Positions 42,344 through 50,895 of a DNA stretch of 64,000 nucleotides are shown one piece after another. Each line of letters starts with the position of its first letter. Position 1 is the first letter of the stretch. The notes below the pieces were generated by a model. That model did not search any database. It was given only the letters and a program-made list of their open reading frames with translations, and had not been told where the DNA came from. The translations under genes and the position numbers were made by a program. The stretch lies in contig NZ_LNCD01000124.1 of the NCBI RefSeq assembly GCF_001542405.1, forward strand, positions 124,001 to 188,000, read 5' to 3'. The stretch comes from Rhizobium altiplani. Lineage in GTDB: Bacteria > Pseudomonadota > Alphaproteobacteria > Rhizobiales > Rhizobiaceae.

Positions 42344-44311
42344 TCAACTTCCGAGATAGAAAGCGACCGAACGGCGCGGCACGATGGCCGATGTCGCGGA
42401 TTTTTCCTGACCATTGGGGGCGAGAAGCCGCCATGAGGACGGCCCGGGCAATGCAAAAATTTCCTCGCCGCCCGAGCGATTGAAAAGCACGGCCAGCCGT
42501 GCGGGCTTTCCGCCCTGCCCATCGCGCGTCGACAGCACCATTCCAAGCGTGGAAAAGTTCGGGGTCTCCCACTCCTGCACGCTCATCGGCTGGCCCGAAG
42601 GCGATATCCATTCGACGTCGCCATGGCCATCGAAGAAACCCGTTTCCGAGAACACGGAGAAGCGCTTGCGCAGGCTTGAGATGAAAGCGGTATGGGCGAT
42701 GAGCTCATCGTCGAGCGCCGCCCAGTCCATCCACGTGATCTCATTGTCCTGGCAGTAGGCATTGTTGTTGCCGCGCTGGGTGCGGCCTGCTTCGTCGCCT
42801 GCCGTCAGCATGATGCTGCCGCGCGTAGCAAAGAGCGTGGAGAGCAGCGCCTTCAGGTCATCGCGGCGTCTGCGAATGATATCGGGGTAGTGCGTTTCGC
42901 CCTCGGCACCGTTGTTCCAGGAGTGGTTCTCGTTGTGGCCGTCGCGGTTCTGCTCGCCGTTCGCCTCGTTGTGCTTGCCGCTATAGGAGACGAGATCGCG
43001 GAGCGTGAAGCCGTCATGGGCGGCAAGAAAGTTGACGCTGCGCGTCCCGGTCGCACCGTTGCGGGAAAATATGTCCGAGGAGCCGGCCAGCGCAGTTGCG
43101 AGCGGTCCGGTCTTGTGATCGTCGCCGCGCCAATAGCACCTGACGTCATCACGTACGCGGTCGTTCCACTCGAGGAAGGGGGCTGGGAAGTTACCGAGCT
43201 GGTAGCCGCCAGGACCGATGTCCCAAGGCTCGGCGATCATGACGCGGTCCGACAAGACGTCATCGGCGAGTATTGCCATCAACGTTTCGCTGTTGGCCTC
43301 GAAGCCACCAGCGGTTCGGCCAAGAACGGGGGCAAGGTCGAAGCGGAAACCGTCAACGCCCGCGCCGAGCACGAAGTGGCGGAGACTGTCGATGATCAGT
43401 TGCCTGACATAGGGGTTATCACAGGCGACGGTGTTGCCCGTTCCGGTATCGTTGACCAATTCGCCTGGCCGGTCGGTCAGATGCCGATAGAAGGAGAGGT
43501 TGTCGAGGCCGCGCAGCGACAGCGTCGTGCCAAAGCGGTCGCTTTCGCCGGTGTGGTTGAAGACTAGGTCGAGGACGACACCAATGCCTTCGGCGTGGAG
43601 CTTCGCCACTGTGTCGCGGAGCTCCGCCATGCCGCCGGGCACGAGCCGCGGGTCGAGCGCCATGAAGGCGACGGGGTTATAGCCCCAGCCGTTTCTGAGG
43701 CCGAGCGGCGGCAGGTGGCGCTCGTCGATCCAGGCGGTGATCGGCATCAACTCGACCGCATCCACGCCGATGCGCTTCAGATGCGCGATCACGGAAGGAT
43801 GCGCCAAAGCCGCGACGGTGCCGCGCTGCGCTTGGGGAACATCCGGATGCAGCATGGTGAACGGTCGGACGGCAACCTCGTAGATGAAGCCACCCGGCTT
43901 GAAGAGCGGCTTTCCCGGCTTCACGGGGACATCGCGGGTGACGATCGCCTTCGGCACGAGGTGCTGCGTCTCGGCGCCGGAGGTGCCGAGCAGGGGATCG
44001 TAGTGGAAGGGGCGATCGAGTTCCTTGGCGTAGGGATCGACCAGCAGCTTCGACGGGTCGAACCAGAGGCCGTCGTCGGGCGCATAGACGCCGCCGGCGC
44101 GGTAGCCGTAGCGCGCACCTTCCTTCAAGCCGTCGACGAAAAGGCGATGAACATCGTCATCGCCTCGTTTCATCGGCAAGCGGGCCAGTTCCTTGTCGTC
44201 GTCGCCGAACAGACACAGCTCGATCTGTCCTGACTTGCGCGACCAGACGGCGAAATCAACGCCGGTCTCGAGGATGGTTGCTCCGCCTTGCCCGGGTCTG
44301 CCCGCCGCCAT
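42344..44311 (-). CDS. glgX: Glycogen debranching enzyme
   Basis: A 655-residue isoamylase-type glycoside hydrolase 13 protein with an N-terminal CBM48-like domain (about 10-110) and the catalytic barrel. The nucleophile lies in GVDGFRFDLA, the acid in MIAEPWD, and the third carboxylate in AAHDGFTLRD. It removes alpha-1,6 branches from phosphorylase-trimmed glycogen. It starts 9 bases after the pgm stop and is the last glg gene on the transcript. Its start site has only a weak ribosome site, consistent with coupling to pgm. Confidence 0.95.
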   Translation of the reverse strand: MAAGRPGQGGATILETGVDFAVWSRKSGQIELCLFGDDDKELARLPMKRGDDDVHRLFVDGLKEGARYGYRAGGVYAPDDGLWFDPSKLLVDPYAKELDRPFHYDPLLGTSGAETQHLVPKAIVTRDVPVKPGKPLFKPGGFIYEVAVRPFTMLHPDVPQAQRGTVAALAHPSVIAHLKRIGVDAVELMPITAWIDERHLPPLGLRNGWGYNPVAFMALDPRLVPGGMAELRDTVAKLHAEGIGVVLDLVFNHTGESDRFGTTLSLRGLDNLSFYRHLTDRPGELVNDTGTGNTVACDNPYVRQLIIDSLRHFVLGAGVDGFRFDLAPVLGRTAGGFEANSETLMAILADDVLSDRVMIAEPWDIGPGGYQLGNFPAPFLEWNDRVRDDVRCYWRGDDHKTGPLATALAGSSDIFSRNGATGTRSVNFLAAHDGFTLRDLVSYSGKHNEANGEQNRDGHNENHSWNNGAEGETHYPDIIRRRRDDLKALLSTLFATRGSIMLTAGDEAGRTQRGNNNAYCQDNEITWMDWAALDDELIAHTAFISSLRKRFSVFSETGFFDGHGDVEWISPSGQPMSVQEWETPNFSTLGMVLSTRDGQGGKPARLAVLFNRSGGEEIFALPGPSSWRLLAPNGQEKSATSAIVPRRSVAFYLGS

Positions 44312-44320
44312 GCCGTTCGG

Positions 44321-45952
44321 TCAGGTGATCACGGAAGGAGCGTCACGGCCCGTGCGGCTGCGAATGCCCGCGATGGTCTCGGCGGCAGCAACAAGATCGG
44401 CGAGCGCTTGCTGCGTCTCGATGTTGTGGCGGGTCGAATCCGCCTCGTACCGCTCGAGATAGACACGCAGCGTGGCGCCGGATGTGCCGGTACCGGAGAG
44501 ACGGAAGACCACGCGCGAACCGCCTTCGAACAGGACGCGAATGCCCTGATGCTCGCTGACCGACTTGTCGACCGGGTCGTGATAGGCAAAGTCGTCGGCC
44601 TTCTCGACCCTCAGCGGGCCGAAGCTCTGGCCCGGCAGCGACGCAAGCTGGCTGCGCAGGTTTGCGATCAGGCCGTTTGCCGCGTCGGTATCGACGCCTT
44701 CATAGTCGTGGCGCGAATAGTAGTTGCGGCCGTAGGTCTGCCAGTGCTGGGTGACGATGTCCTGAACGCTTTCGCCGCGAACGGCAAGGATGTTCAGCCA
44801 CAGCAGAACCGCCCAGAGGCCGTCCTTCTCGCGCACGTGGTTGGAGCCGGTGCCGGCGCTTTCCTCACCGCAGATCGTCGCCATGCCGGCGTCGAGCAGG
44901 TTGCCGAAGAACTTCCAGCCGGTCGGCGTCTCGTACATGCCGATACCGCGGCGCTCGGCGACGCGATCTGCCGCGCCTGAGGTCGGCATGGAGCGAGCGA
45001 TGCCGGCGAGACCCCCGGAATAGCCGGGCGCGAGGTGGGCGTTGGCGGCAAGGATCGCGAGGCTATCGGAGGGTGTGACGAAGATGCCGCGGCCGATGAT
45101 GAGATTGCGGTCGCCGTCGCCGTCGGATGCCGCGCCGAAGTCGGGCGCATCATCACTCATCATCTCGTCGTAGAGTTCCTTGCAGTGAACCGGGTTCGGG
45201 TCCGGATGGTGGCCGCCGAAGTCGGGCAGCGGCATGAAATTGCGGACCGAACCGGACGGCGCGCCGAGACGGTTTTCGAAGATTTCCTTGGCATATGGGC
45301 CGGTGACGGCGCTCATTGCGTCAAAAGCGATGCGGAATCCGAGGCTGATGAGGTTGCGGATCGCGGGGAAGTCGAACAGCTCTTCCATCAGAGCCGTGTA
45401 GTCTTCCACCGAATCGAGCACCGAGAGGATCATGCCGCCCGGCAGTTCGTCCTTGCCGATGCGGTCGAGGTTGACGTCCGCGAAATCGGCGATCTTGTAG
45501 GTGTCGATCACCTTCGTGCGCGCATAGATCGCGTCGGTGATCTTCTCCGGCGCGGGGCCGCCATTGTTGATATTGTACTTGATGCCGAAATCTTCGGTTG
45601 GACCGCCGGGATTGTGGCTGGCCGAAAGGATGATGCCGCCGAAGGCCTTGTATTTGCGAATGATGTGGGAGGCTGCCGGGGTCGACAGGATGCCGCCCTT
45701 GCCGACGATCACCTTGCCGAAGCCATTGGCGGCGGCCATCTTGATCGCCTTCTGAATGACTTCCCGGTTGTAGTAGCGTCCGTCGCCGCCGATGACGAGG
45801 CACTTGCCATGAAAGCCTTCCAGCGAATCGAAGATCGACTGGATGAAGTTCTCGGCATAGTTCGGCTGCTGGAATACCGGAACCTTCTTTCGCAGGCCGG
45901 AGGTACCGGGCTTCTGATCCTGGTAGGGCGTAGTGGGTACGGATTTTATCAT
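44321..45952 (-). CDS. pgm: Phosphoglucomutase
   Basis: A 543-residue alpha-D-phosphohexomutase that interconverts glucose-1-P and glucose-6-P. The phosphoserine loop is SASHNPGG (about residues 110-117), the metal loop DGDGDRN (about 287), the sugar-binding loop GEESAG (about 374), and the phosphate-binding loop RLSGTGTSG near the C-terminus. It starts 6 bases after the glgA stop, linking glycogen turnover to central metabolism, the known Agrobacterium arrangement. Confidence 0.96.
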   Translation of the reverse strand: MIKSVPTTPYQDQKPGTSGLRKKVPVFQQPNYAENFIQSIFDSLEGFHGKCLVIGGDGRYYNREVIQKAIKMAAANGFGKVIVGKGGILSTPAASHIIRKYKAFGGIILSASHNPGGPTEDFGIKYNINNGGPAPEKITDAIYARTKVIDTYKIADFADVNLDRIGKDELPGGMILSVLDSVEDYTALMEELFDFPAIRNLISLGFRIAFDAMSAVTGPYAKEIFENRLGAPSGSVRNFMPLPDFGGHHPDPNPVHCKELYDEMMSDDAPDFGAASDGDGDRNLIIGRGIFVTPSDSLAILAANAHLAPGYSGGLAGIARSMPTSGAADRVAERRGIGMYETPTGWKFFGNLLDAGMATICGEESAGTGSNHVREKDGLWAVLLWLNILAVRGESVQDIVTQHWQTYGRNYYSRHDYEGVDTDAANGLIANLRSQLASLPGQSFGPLRVEKADDFAYHDPVDKSVSEHQGIRVLFEGGSRVVFRLSGTGTSGATLRVYLERYEADSTRHNIETQQALADLVAAAETIAGIRSRTGRDAPSVIT

Positions 45953-45958
45953 TTTCTC

Positions 45959-47401
45959 TCACTTGCCTTTAGGGGCGAGGCTTGAATAGAGGGCGGCATA
46001 GCGCTCGGCGCTCTTCTCCCACGAAACATCCGATTTCATGCCCTGCTTTTGCAATTGGGTCCAGACTTTTTGATCGGCGTAGAGATGTAGCGCGCGGCGG
46101 ACCGCCTGCAACAGACCGGATGGAGTTACAGGCGAGAATTGTATCCCGGTTGCCGCTTTCGCCGCAAGCGCGGCATGGTTGGCGTCAATAACGGTGTCGT
46201 TCAACCCGCCGGTGCGGGCAACGATCGGCACGCATCCATAGCGCAATCCGTAAAGCTGCGTCAGGCCGCAGGGCTCGAATCTGGACGGGATGATGATGGC
46301 GTCGCAACCGGCCTGCATGAGATGGGACATCGGCTCGTTGTAGCCGATGGAAACGCCGATCCGCCCGGGGTGACGGGCGGCCGCGGCAAGCAGCGCCCCT
46401 TCGAGCGCCGCGTCTCCGGAACCCAGAATGGCCAGCTTGCCGCCCATGTCGACGATCTGGTCGGCGGTGGCGGCGATGACATCCATGCCCTTCTGCCAGG
46501 TCAGGCGGCTGATGATGCAGAAGATCGGCGCGTTGTCGTGGTGAAGTCCGAAGAACTCAGCGATCGAGCTGCGGTTTTCGACGCGGCTCTTCAGAGTGCT
46601 GCTGTTGTAATGCGTGTGGACAACCGGGTCGGTCGAGGGGTTCCAGACGTCGGTATCAATGCCGTTGACGATGCCGTGCAGTGAATCGATTCGGCTTGCG
46701 ATGACGCCCTGGAGACCCATGCCGAACTCGGTGGTCAGGATCTCGCCGGCATAAGAGGGGCTGACAGTGGTGATGGCGTGTGCAGTCTGCAGGCCGCCCT
46801 TCAGGAAGCCGATATTGCCGTAATATTCGATGCTTTCCGTTGCGAAGGCGTGCGGCGGCAGACGAAGACCCGGAAAGATATCGGCGCCGAACTGCCCCTG
46901 GAAAGCAATGTTGTGGATGGTCAGGACGCTCGGCAATTCCGGCGTCGGATTGTAGCGCATGTAGACCGAGGTCATCGCCGACTGCCAGTCATGCGTATGC
47001 ACGAGGTCCGGCCGCCAGTCCGGCATCAACCCCGCGGCAATCTCGGCGCCGGCCAGGGACAGAGCCGCGAAACGGCGCCAATTGTCGGGGTAATCCTTGC
47101 CGGTGGCGTCGAGATAGGGGCCGCCCGACCGGTCGTAATAGGCGGGGGCGTCGAGCACGAGGATATCGAGCCCGTCGTGCTTGACTTCGAGCACGGTTGC
47201 CGGTTCGCCGAGCAGATCGTCGAATTGGAGTCGGACTACAGGATTGCGGATAGCCCTCATGACGGCCGGATAGCCCGGCATGAGGGTCTTGGTTTCGATG
47301 CCGAAACGCTCAAGGGCGATCGGCAGGGCACCCGCCACATCGGCGAGGCCCCCTGTCTTGACGAGCGGGAAGACTTCGGACGAAACCGAAAGAACTTTCA
47401 T
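45959..47401 (-). CDS. glgA: Glycogen synthase (ADP-glucose type)
   Basis: A 480-residue GT5 glycosyltransferase. The N-terminal ADP-glucose loop is KTGGLADVAGALP (residues 15-27), and the C-terminal IIPSRFEPCGLTQLYGLRYG holds the catalytic glutamate and nucleotide-binding residues. It elongates alpha-1,4-glucan. It starts 3 bases after the glgC stop. Confidence 0.96.
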   Translation of the reverse strand: MKVLSVSSEVFPLVKTGGLADVAGALPIALERFGIETKTLMPGYPAVMRAIRNPVVRLQFDDLLGEPATVLEVKHDGLDILVLDAPAYYDRSGGPYLDATGKDYPDNWRRFAALSLAGAEIAAGLMPDWRPDLVHTHDWQSAMTSVYMRYNPTPELPSVLTIHNIAFQGQFGADIFPGLRLPPHAFATESIEYYGNIGFLKGGLQTAHAITTVSPSYAGEILTTEFGMGLQGVIASRIDSLHGIVNGIDTDVWNPSTDPVVHTHYNSSTLKSRVENRSSIAEFFGLHHDNAPIFCIISRLTWQKGMDVIAATADQIVDMGGKLAILGSGDAALEGALLAAAARHPGRIGVSIGYNEPMSHLMQAGCDAIIIPSRFEPCGLTQLYGLRYGCVPIVARTGGLNDTVIDANHAALAAKAATGIQFSPVTPSGLLQAVRRALHLYADQKVWTQLQKQGMKSDVSWEKSAERYAALYSSLAPKGK

Positions 47402-47404
47402 GGC

Positions 47405-48667
47405 TTACAGGCCCAGCTTGTCGATCATCGGTTGGGTAATGAGGCAAATGCCGCCCTCGCTGCGGCGGAAACGCTTGGCATCTAGAACCGGATCCTCGCC
47501 GACGATGAGGCCTTCAGGAATGACGACTCCGTGGTCGATCACGACGTTTCTGAGTTGGGCGTGCCTTCCGATCTTGACGCTCGGGAGAACGACGGCACCT
47601 TCGAGCTTGGAGTAGGAATTGGCGCGAACGCCGGTGAAGAGGAGGCTCTTGTTCAGCGTTGCGCCGGAAATGATGCAGTCGCCCGCGACGACGGAGGATG
47701 TGGCAGAGCCGCGGCGGTCTTCGTCGTCATGGACGAACTTCGCCGGGGGCGAGATTTCTGCATAGGTCCAGATCGGCCAGGACTTGTCGTAGATATCCAG
47801 TTCCGGAACGATCGCGGTCAGGTCGATGTTGGCCTGCCAATAGGCGTCGATCGTTCCAACATCGCGCCAGTAGGGCTCGTGCTCGAAATCCGACCGGACG
47901 CAAGAGTTGGCGAAACGATGGGCGACGGCCTTACCGTTCTTGACGATGTAAGGGATGATGTCCTTGCCGAAATCCTTGCTGGAGTTCGGGTCAGCGGCGT
48001 CGCGGCGCAGTGCGTCGATCAGGAATTTCGTGTGGAACACGTAGATGCCCATCGAGGCAAGCGCGAATTCCGGCTTGTCGGGAATGCCCGGCGGATCGGC
48101 GGGCTTCTCGACGAAGTCGATGATCCGGTCGGTCGTGTCGACGTGCATGACGCCGAAGCCGACGGCTTCCATGCGCGGGACTTCCAGGCAGCCGATCGTG
48201 ACGTCGGCGCCGGAATCGACATGCTGCTGCAGCATGTATTCGTAGTCCATCTTGTAGACATGGTCGCCGGCGAGGATGACCATGTATTCGACGCCATAGT
48301 CCTCGATGATGTCGATGTTCTGGTAGACCGCATCGGCGGTGCCTTCATACCACTGCGTCTCCGAGACGCGCTGGGAGGCTGGCAGAATGTCGAAGCTCTC
48401 GTTCCGCTCGGGGCGGAAGAAGTTCCAGCCGCGCTGCATATGGCGGATCAGCGAGTGCGCCTTGTACTGGGTGGCGACGCCGATGCGGCGGATGCCCGAG
48501 TTCAGCGCGTTCGACAGCGCAAAGTCGATGATGCGGGTCTTGCCGCCGAAATAGACCGCCGGCTTGGCGCGGCGATCGGTGAGTTCCTTCAGGCGGCTTC
48601 CCCGACCACCTGCGAGAACATAGGCCATTGCGTCGCGGGCAAGTGGCTGAACACGTTTTTCTACCAT
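47405..48667 (-). CDS. glgC: Glucose-1-phosphate adenylyltransferase
   Basis: A 420-residue nucleotidyltransferase with the AGGRGSRLKELTDRRAKPAVYFGGK active-site stretch near residues 19-43 and a C-terminal left-handed beta-helix with hexapeptide-like repeats. It makes ADP-glucose, the committed step of glycogen synthesis. The Agrobacterium enzyme is activated by fructose-6-P and pyruvate; the same is likely here. GGGAGG lies before the ATG, 20 bases after the glgB stop. Confidence 0.96.
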   Translation of the reverse strand: MVEKRVQPLARDAMAYVLAGGRGSRLKELTDRRAKPAVYFGGKTRIIDFALSNALNSGIRRIGVATQYKAHSLIRHMQRGWNFFRPERNESFDILPASQRVSETQWYEGTADAVYQNIDIIEDYGVEYMVILAGDHVYKMDYEYMLQQHVDSGADVTIGCLEVPRMEAVGFGVMHVDTTDRIIDFVEKPADPPGIPDKPEFALASMGIYVFHTKFLIDALRRDAADPNSSKDFGKDIIPYIVKNGKAVAHRFANSCVRSDFEHEPYWRDVGTIDAYWQANIDLTAIVPELDIYDKSWPIWTYAEISPPAKFVHDDEDRRGSATSSVVAGDCIISGATLNKSLLFTGVRANSYSKLEGAVVLPSVKIGRHAQLRNVVIDHGVVIPEGLIVGEDPVLDAKRFRRSEGGICLITQPMIDKLGL

Positions 48668-48687
48668 TTTTATCCTCCCACCAGTCG

Positions 48688-50895
48688 TCAGTTCTCAGGT
48701 TCAAGCATGATCGTCGCCAGAGGCGGCAAGGTGATCGATGCGGCGATGGCGCCACCGGCGTTGACGGCCTGCACGCGGCCACCATTGCCCTTGCCGCTGC
48801 CGCCATAGATGTCGGCATCGGTATTCAGTATCTCGCGCCAGCGCCCCTCGGTCGGCAGGCGCACGGAATAGTTCTCGCGATAGACAGGCGTCAGATTGCA
48901 GATGACGGCGACCGGCTTCTCTCCTGGCGCCTTGCGCAGCCAGGCAAAAACGGAGTTCTCGTGGTCGTCGGCGATCAGCCATTCGAAGCCATCGCCCTCG
49001 CAGTCGCGGGCGTGTAGGGCCGGCTTGCTGCGGTAGGTGAAGTTGAGGTCGCGCACCAGCCGGCGCATGCCCTCGTGCATGCGGTACTGCAGCAGGTTCC
49101 AGTCGAGCGAGGTTGCCTCGTTCCACTCGCTCCACTGCGCGAATTCCTGACCCATGAAGAGCAGCTTCTTGCCCGGATAGCCCCACATGAAGGCGTAATA
49201 GGCCCGCAGATTCGCAAATTTCTGCCAGTCGTCGCCGGGCATCTTGGCGATCAGCGAGCCCTTTCCGTGCACCACCTCGTCATGGGAGAGCGGCAGCACG
49301 AAGTTTTCCGAATAGGCGTAGAGCAGGCCGAAGGTCAGCTCGTTGTGATGATGCTTTCTGTGGATCGGCTCACGGCTCATGTAGCTCAGTGTGTCGTGCA
49401 TGAAGCCCATGTTCCACTTGAAGCCGAAGCCGAGGCCGCCTTCATGCACCGCCTGCGACACCTTCGGCCAGGAGGTCGATTCTTCGGCGATGGTCATGAC
49501 GCCTGGATGCTCGGCGTAGATACGGGTGTTCATGTTCTGCAGGAAGCGCACAGCCTCCAGGTTCTCATTACCGCCGTACTCGTTCGGGATCCATTCGCCG
49601 TGCTTGCGGGAATAGTCGAGGTAGAGCATCGAGGCCACGGCATCGACGCGCAGACCATCGAGATGGAACTTCTCGGCCCAGTAAAGCGCGTTGTTGACCA
49701 GATAGGAAACGACTTCGGTGCGCCCGAAATTGTAGATTGCCGTATTCCAGTCGGGGTGGAAGCCCTGGCGCGGGTCGGCATGCTCGTAGAGCGCCGTGCC
49801 GTCGAACCAGCCGAGACCGTGTTCGTCGGTCGGGAAATGGGCTGGCACCCAATCGAGGATGACGCCGATGCCGACCTTGTGGCAGCCGTTGACGAAGCGG
49901 GCGAAACCCTCCGGCTCGCCGAAGCGGGCGGTCGGCGCATAGAGCCCGGTCGTCTGATAGCCCCAGGAGGGATCATAGGGATGCTCGGTAATCGGCAGGA
50001 ACTCGATATGGGTGAAGCCCATGTCGACGCAGTAGGGGATTAGACGGGAGGCAAGCTCGTCCCAGGAGAGGAACGAGCCATCGTCGCGCCGCTGCCAGGA
50101 GCCGGCATGAACCTCGTAGATCGAGATCGGCTGACGACGCTTGTCGGTTTCGCTCCAGTGCTTCAGATGCGCTGCGTCGTCCCATTCCTGCAGCAGCTCG
50201 GATGCCGCGACCGAGGCCGTCTGCGGGCGTAGTTCGCTGCGTCGGGCGAAAGGGTCGGCCTTTAGCGGCAACAGCACACCGTCGTGGCCGCGGATTTCGA
50301 ATTTGTAGGCGACACCGGTCGGAACGTCAGGAGCGAAGATCTCCCAGATACCGGCGCTGGAGCGGAAGCGCATTACATGGCGGCGACCATCCCAGCCATT
50401 GAAGTCACCGACAACCGAGACACGCTGAGCATTCGGCGCCCAGACGGCGAAATGGATCCCCTGCGCGCCCTCGTGCTTGATCCAGTGTGCGCCCATCTTG
50501 TCGAAGAGGCGCAGATGGGAACCTTCCCGCACGTAATAGTCATCCATCGGGCCGAGGACGGGTCCGAAGCTGTAAGGGTCGGTCACCGCCCATTCGGCAT
50601 CGCCGCGTCGAGCGCGATAGCGCACCGGCTGCTGCTTCGTCACCGAAACCTCGCCGGCGAAAAAGCCGTCAGAATGCTGCTGCTTCAATTCGCCGATGAC
50701 GCTGCCATCGAGCGCCATCGCGGTCACCTCTTCGGCGCCCGGAATGAAGCAGCGGGTGACGTAGGCGTTTCCCGATTTGTGAACGCCGAGAACGGCGAAG
50801 GGATTGGAATGCGACCCTGCGAGGATTGCCGCTATCTCGTCTGCCGAAATCTCCCAGGGAAGTCTGACTTCAGGGGTGGCTTTCGGCGCTTTCAT
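48688..50895 (-). CDS. glgB: 1,4-alpha-glucan branching enzyme
   Basis: A 735-residue GH13 enzyme with N-terminal and CBM48 domains (about 1-225), a catalytic barrel (nucleophile in DGLRVDAVASML, acid in IAEEST, third carboxylate in LPLSHDEVVHGK) and a C-terminal beta domain. It introduces alpha-1,6 branches. The start at 50895 overlaps the glgP stop (ATGA) and gives the expected N-terminus, so the 32-codon extension to 50991 is rejected. Confidence 0.96.
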   Translation of the reverse strand: MKAPKATPEVRLPWEISADEIAAILAGSHSNPFAVLGVHKSGNAYVTRCFIPGAEEVTAMALDGSVIGELKQQHSDGFFAGEVSVTKQQPVRYRARRGDAEWAVTDPYSFGPVLGPMDDYYVREGSHLRLFDKMGAHWIKHEGAQGIHFAVWAPNAQRVSVVGDFNGWDGRRHVMRFRSSAGIWEIFAPDVPTGVAYKFEIRGHDGVLLPLKADPFARRSELRPQTASVAASELLQEWDDAAHLKHWSETDKRRQPISIYEVHAGSWQRRDDGSFLSWDELASRLIPYCVDMGFTHIEFLPITEHPYDPSWGYQTTGLYAPTARFGEPEGFARFVNGCHKVGIGVILDWVPAHFPTDEHGLGWFDGTALYEHADPRQGFHPDWNTAIYNFGRTEVVSYLVNNALYWAEKFHLDGLRVDAVASMLYLDYSRKHGEWIPNEYGGNENLEAVRFLQNMNTRIYAEHPGVMTIAEESTSWPKVSQAVHEGGLGFGFKWNMGFMHDTLSYMSREPIHRKHHHNELTFGLLYAYSENFVLPLSHDEVVHGKGSLIAKMPGDDWQKFANLRAYYAFMWGYPGKKLLFMGQEFAQWSEWNEATSLDWNLLQYRMHEGMRRLVRDLNFTYRSKPALHARDCEGDGFEWLIADDHENSVFAWLRKAPGEKPVAVICNLTPVYRENYSVRLPTEGRWREILNTDADIYGGSGKGNGGRVQAVNAGGAIAASITLPPLATIMLEPEN